A DNA stretch of 6,631 nucleotides from JANXDG01 sp964561135. GTDB taxonomy: Bacteria > Elusimicrobiota > Endomicrobiia > DTEH01. The stretch is from contig CAZLOB010000041.1 of NCBI GenBank assembly GCA_964561135.1, forward strand, positions 1 through 6,631, given 5' to 3'. This document shows positions 6,105 through 6,631 of this stretch, in pieces (positions within the stretch are counted from its first letter, which is position 1; each line of letters starts with the position of its first letter). The notes below the pieces were generated by a model. It made no database searches. It worked only from the letters and a program-made list of their open reading frames with translations, and had not been told where the DNA came from. Both the position numbers and the translations under genes were made by a program.

Positions 6105-6631
6105 CTATATTTTATTCAAATACAATGTTTGTGTCGGGTAGGCAAATTCGATCCCTCGTTTTTCAAACTCTTCTTTTATTCTAAAATTTATCTGTTGCTG
6201 TATATCCATATATTTATTGTAGTCACTGCCTACAACATAATAAACTATCTCAAAAATAAGACTAAAATCTCCATAAGAAAAAAAGTGTGCACGGTCAAAG
6301 ATTGTGTCAGGTATACTTTTTATAATATTTTCAATTATTCTGGGAATTTCCTTTAATTTCTCTAACGGTGTTTGATAGACAACTCCGATATGGAAAACTA
6401 CACGACGCTTTTGCATCCTTTTATAATTACGAATACGAGAGTTTGTAAGGTCTGTATTAGAAAATACTAACTGTTCTCCACCTAAACTACGAATTCGTGT
6501 AGTTTTAACACCAATATACTCAACTGTTCCCATATACTCACCAACAATTATAAAATCGCCAACTTCAAATGGACGATCTAAAAGTATAACAAAATAGTTA
6601 AACAGATCACCTAAAATTGTTTGTGAAGCTA
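6105..6631 (-). CDS. MscS-family mechanosensitive ion channel, C-terminal part (5' end beyond the right edge)
   Basis: The frame is open from the right edge to TAG at 6105, giving 174 residues. The upstream codons before the internal Met at 6533 continue the family pattern, so that Met is not the start. The visible N-terminus ASQTILGDLF...LLDRPFEVGDFIIVG is the end of the pore-lining TM3 helix passing into the MscS beta domain. GTVEYIGVKTTRIRS with the following N-D-L-T-N-S-R-I-R-N-Y run completes it, and an alpha/beta C-terminal domain (RRVVFHIGVVYQTPLEKLKE onward) follows. The product should be an inner-membrane channel that opens under membrane tension and releases solutes on osmotic downshock. 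The sensor helices lie outside the window. It precedes the CBS-antiporter-lipoprotein cluster on the same strand with a 99-nt gap, so co-transcription is possible but not shown. Confidence 0.93.
   Translation of the reverse strand, partial: ASQTILGDLFNYFVILLDRPFEVGDFIIVGEYMGTVEYIGVKTTRIRSLGGEQLVFSNTDLTNSRIRNYKRMQKRRVVFHIGVVYQTPLEKLKEIPRIIENIIKSIPDTIFDRAHFFSYGDFSLIFEIVYYVVGSDYNKYMDIQQQINFRIKEEFEKRGIEFAYPTQTLYLNKI

Noticed and set aside
6129..6356. Plus-strand 75-codon ORF
   Set aside because: It is antisense to the MscS C-terminal domain and reads as low-complexity hydrophobic sequence.

Overview
The window is AT-rich bacterial DNA, roughly one third G+C by eye. Every convincing gene lies on the minus strand, so transcription runs from the right edge to the left. 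Bacterial origin is shown by a lipoprotein signal peptide, Shine-Dalgarno sites and tightly packed or overlapping genes. The Lys/Glu/Ile-rich proteins and compact layout would suit a thermophilic or anaerobic low-GC lineage, but I cannot name the organism. I see no tRNA, rRNA, CRISPR array or insertion sequence.

Right part (6631 to 3043): envelope and transport genes. In transcription order these are the C-terminal part of an MscS-type mechanosensitive channel (cut by the right edge), a stand-alone two-CBS-domain protein, a CPA2-family cation:proton antiporter and a lipoprotein sugar-binding protein of an ABC importer. The last three are tightly linked. One nucleotide separates the CBS gene from the antiporter, and the antiporter overlaps the binding-protein gene by 20 nt. 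They read as one operon, perhaps for ion, pH and osmotic balance. The CBS protein could be the nucleotide-sensing regulator and the binding protein could capture a sugar-type solute. No ABC permease or ATPase gene is present in the window.

Middle (3042 to 2607): 436 nt without a convincing gene. It holds several Shine-Dalgarno-like sites that lead only to tiny ORFs, an 8-bp inverted repeat and what may be gene relics. It separates the transport operon from a different genetic unit.

Left part (2606 to 1): two genes overlapping by 14 nt. The first encodes a 266-residue protein that resembles only the C-terminal half of the DUF2851 family. The second encodes a large protein with an N-terminal phospholipase D-type nuclease-like domain followed by an SNF2/DEAH-type superfamily II ATPase core, and it runs off the left edge. 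A coupled DUF2851-C and PLD-helicase pair looks like an uncharacterised DNA-processing or defence module. It is the most interesting item in the window, although its function is inferred.
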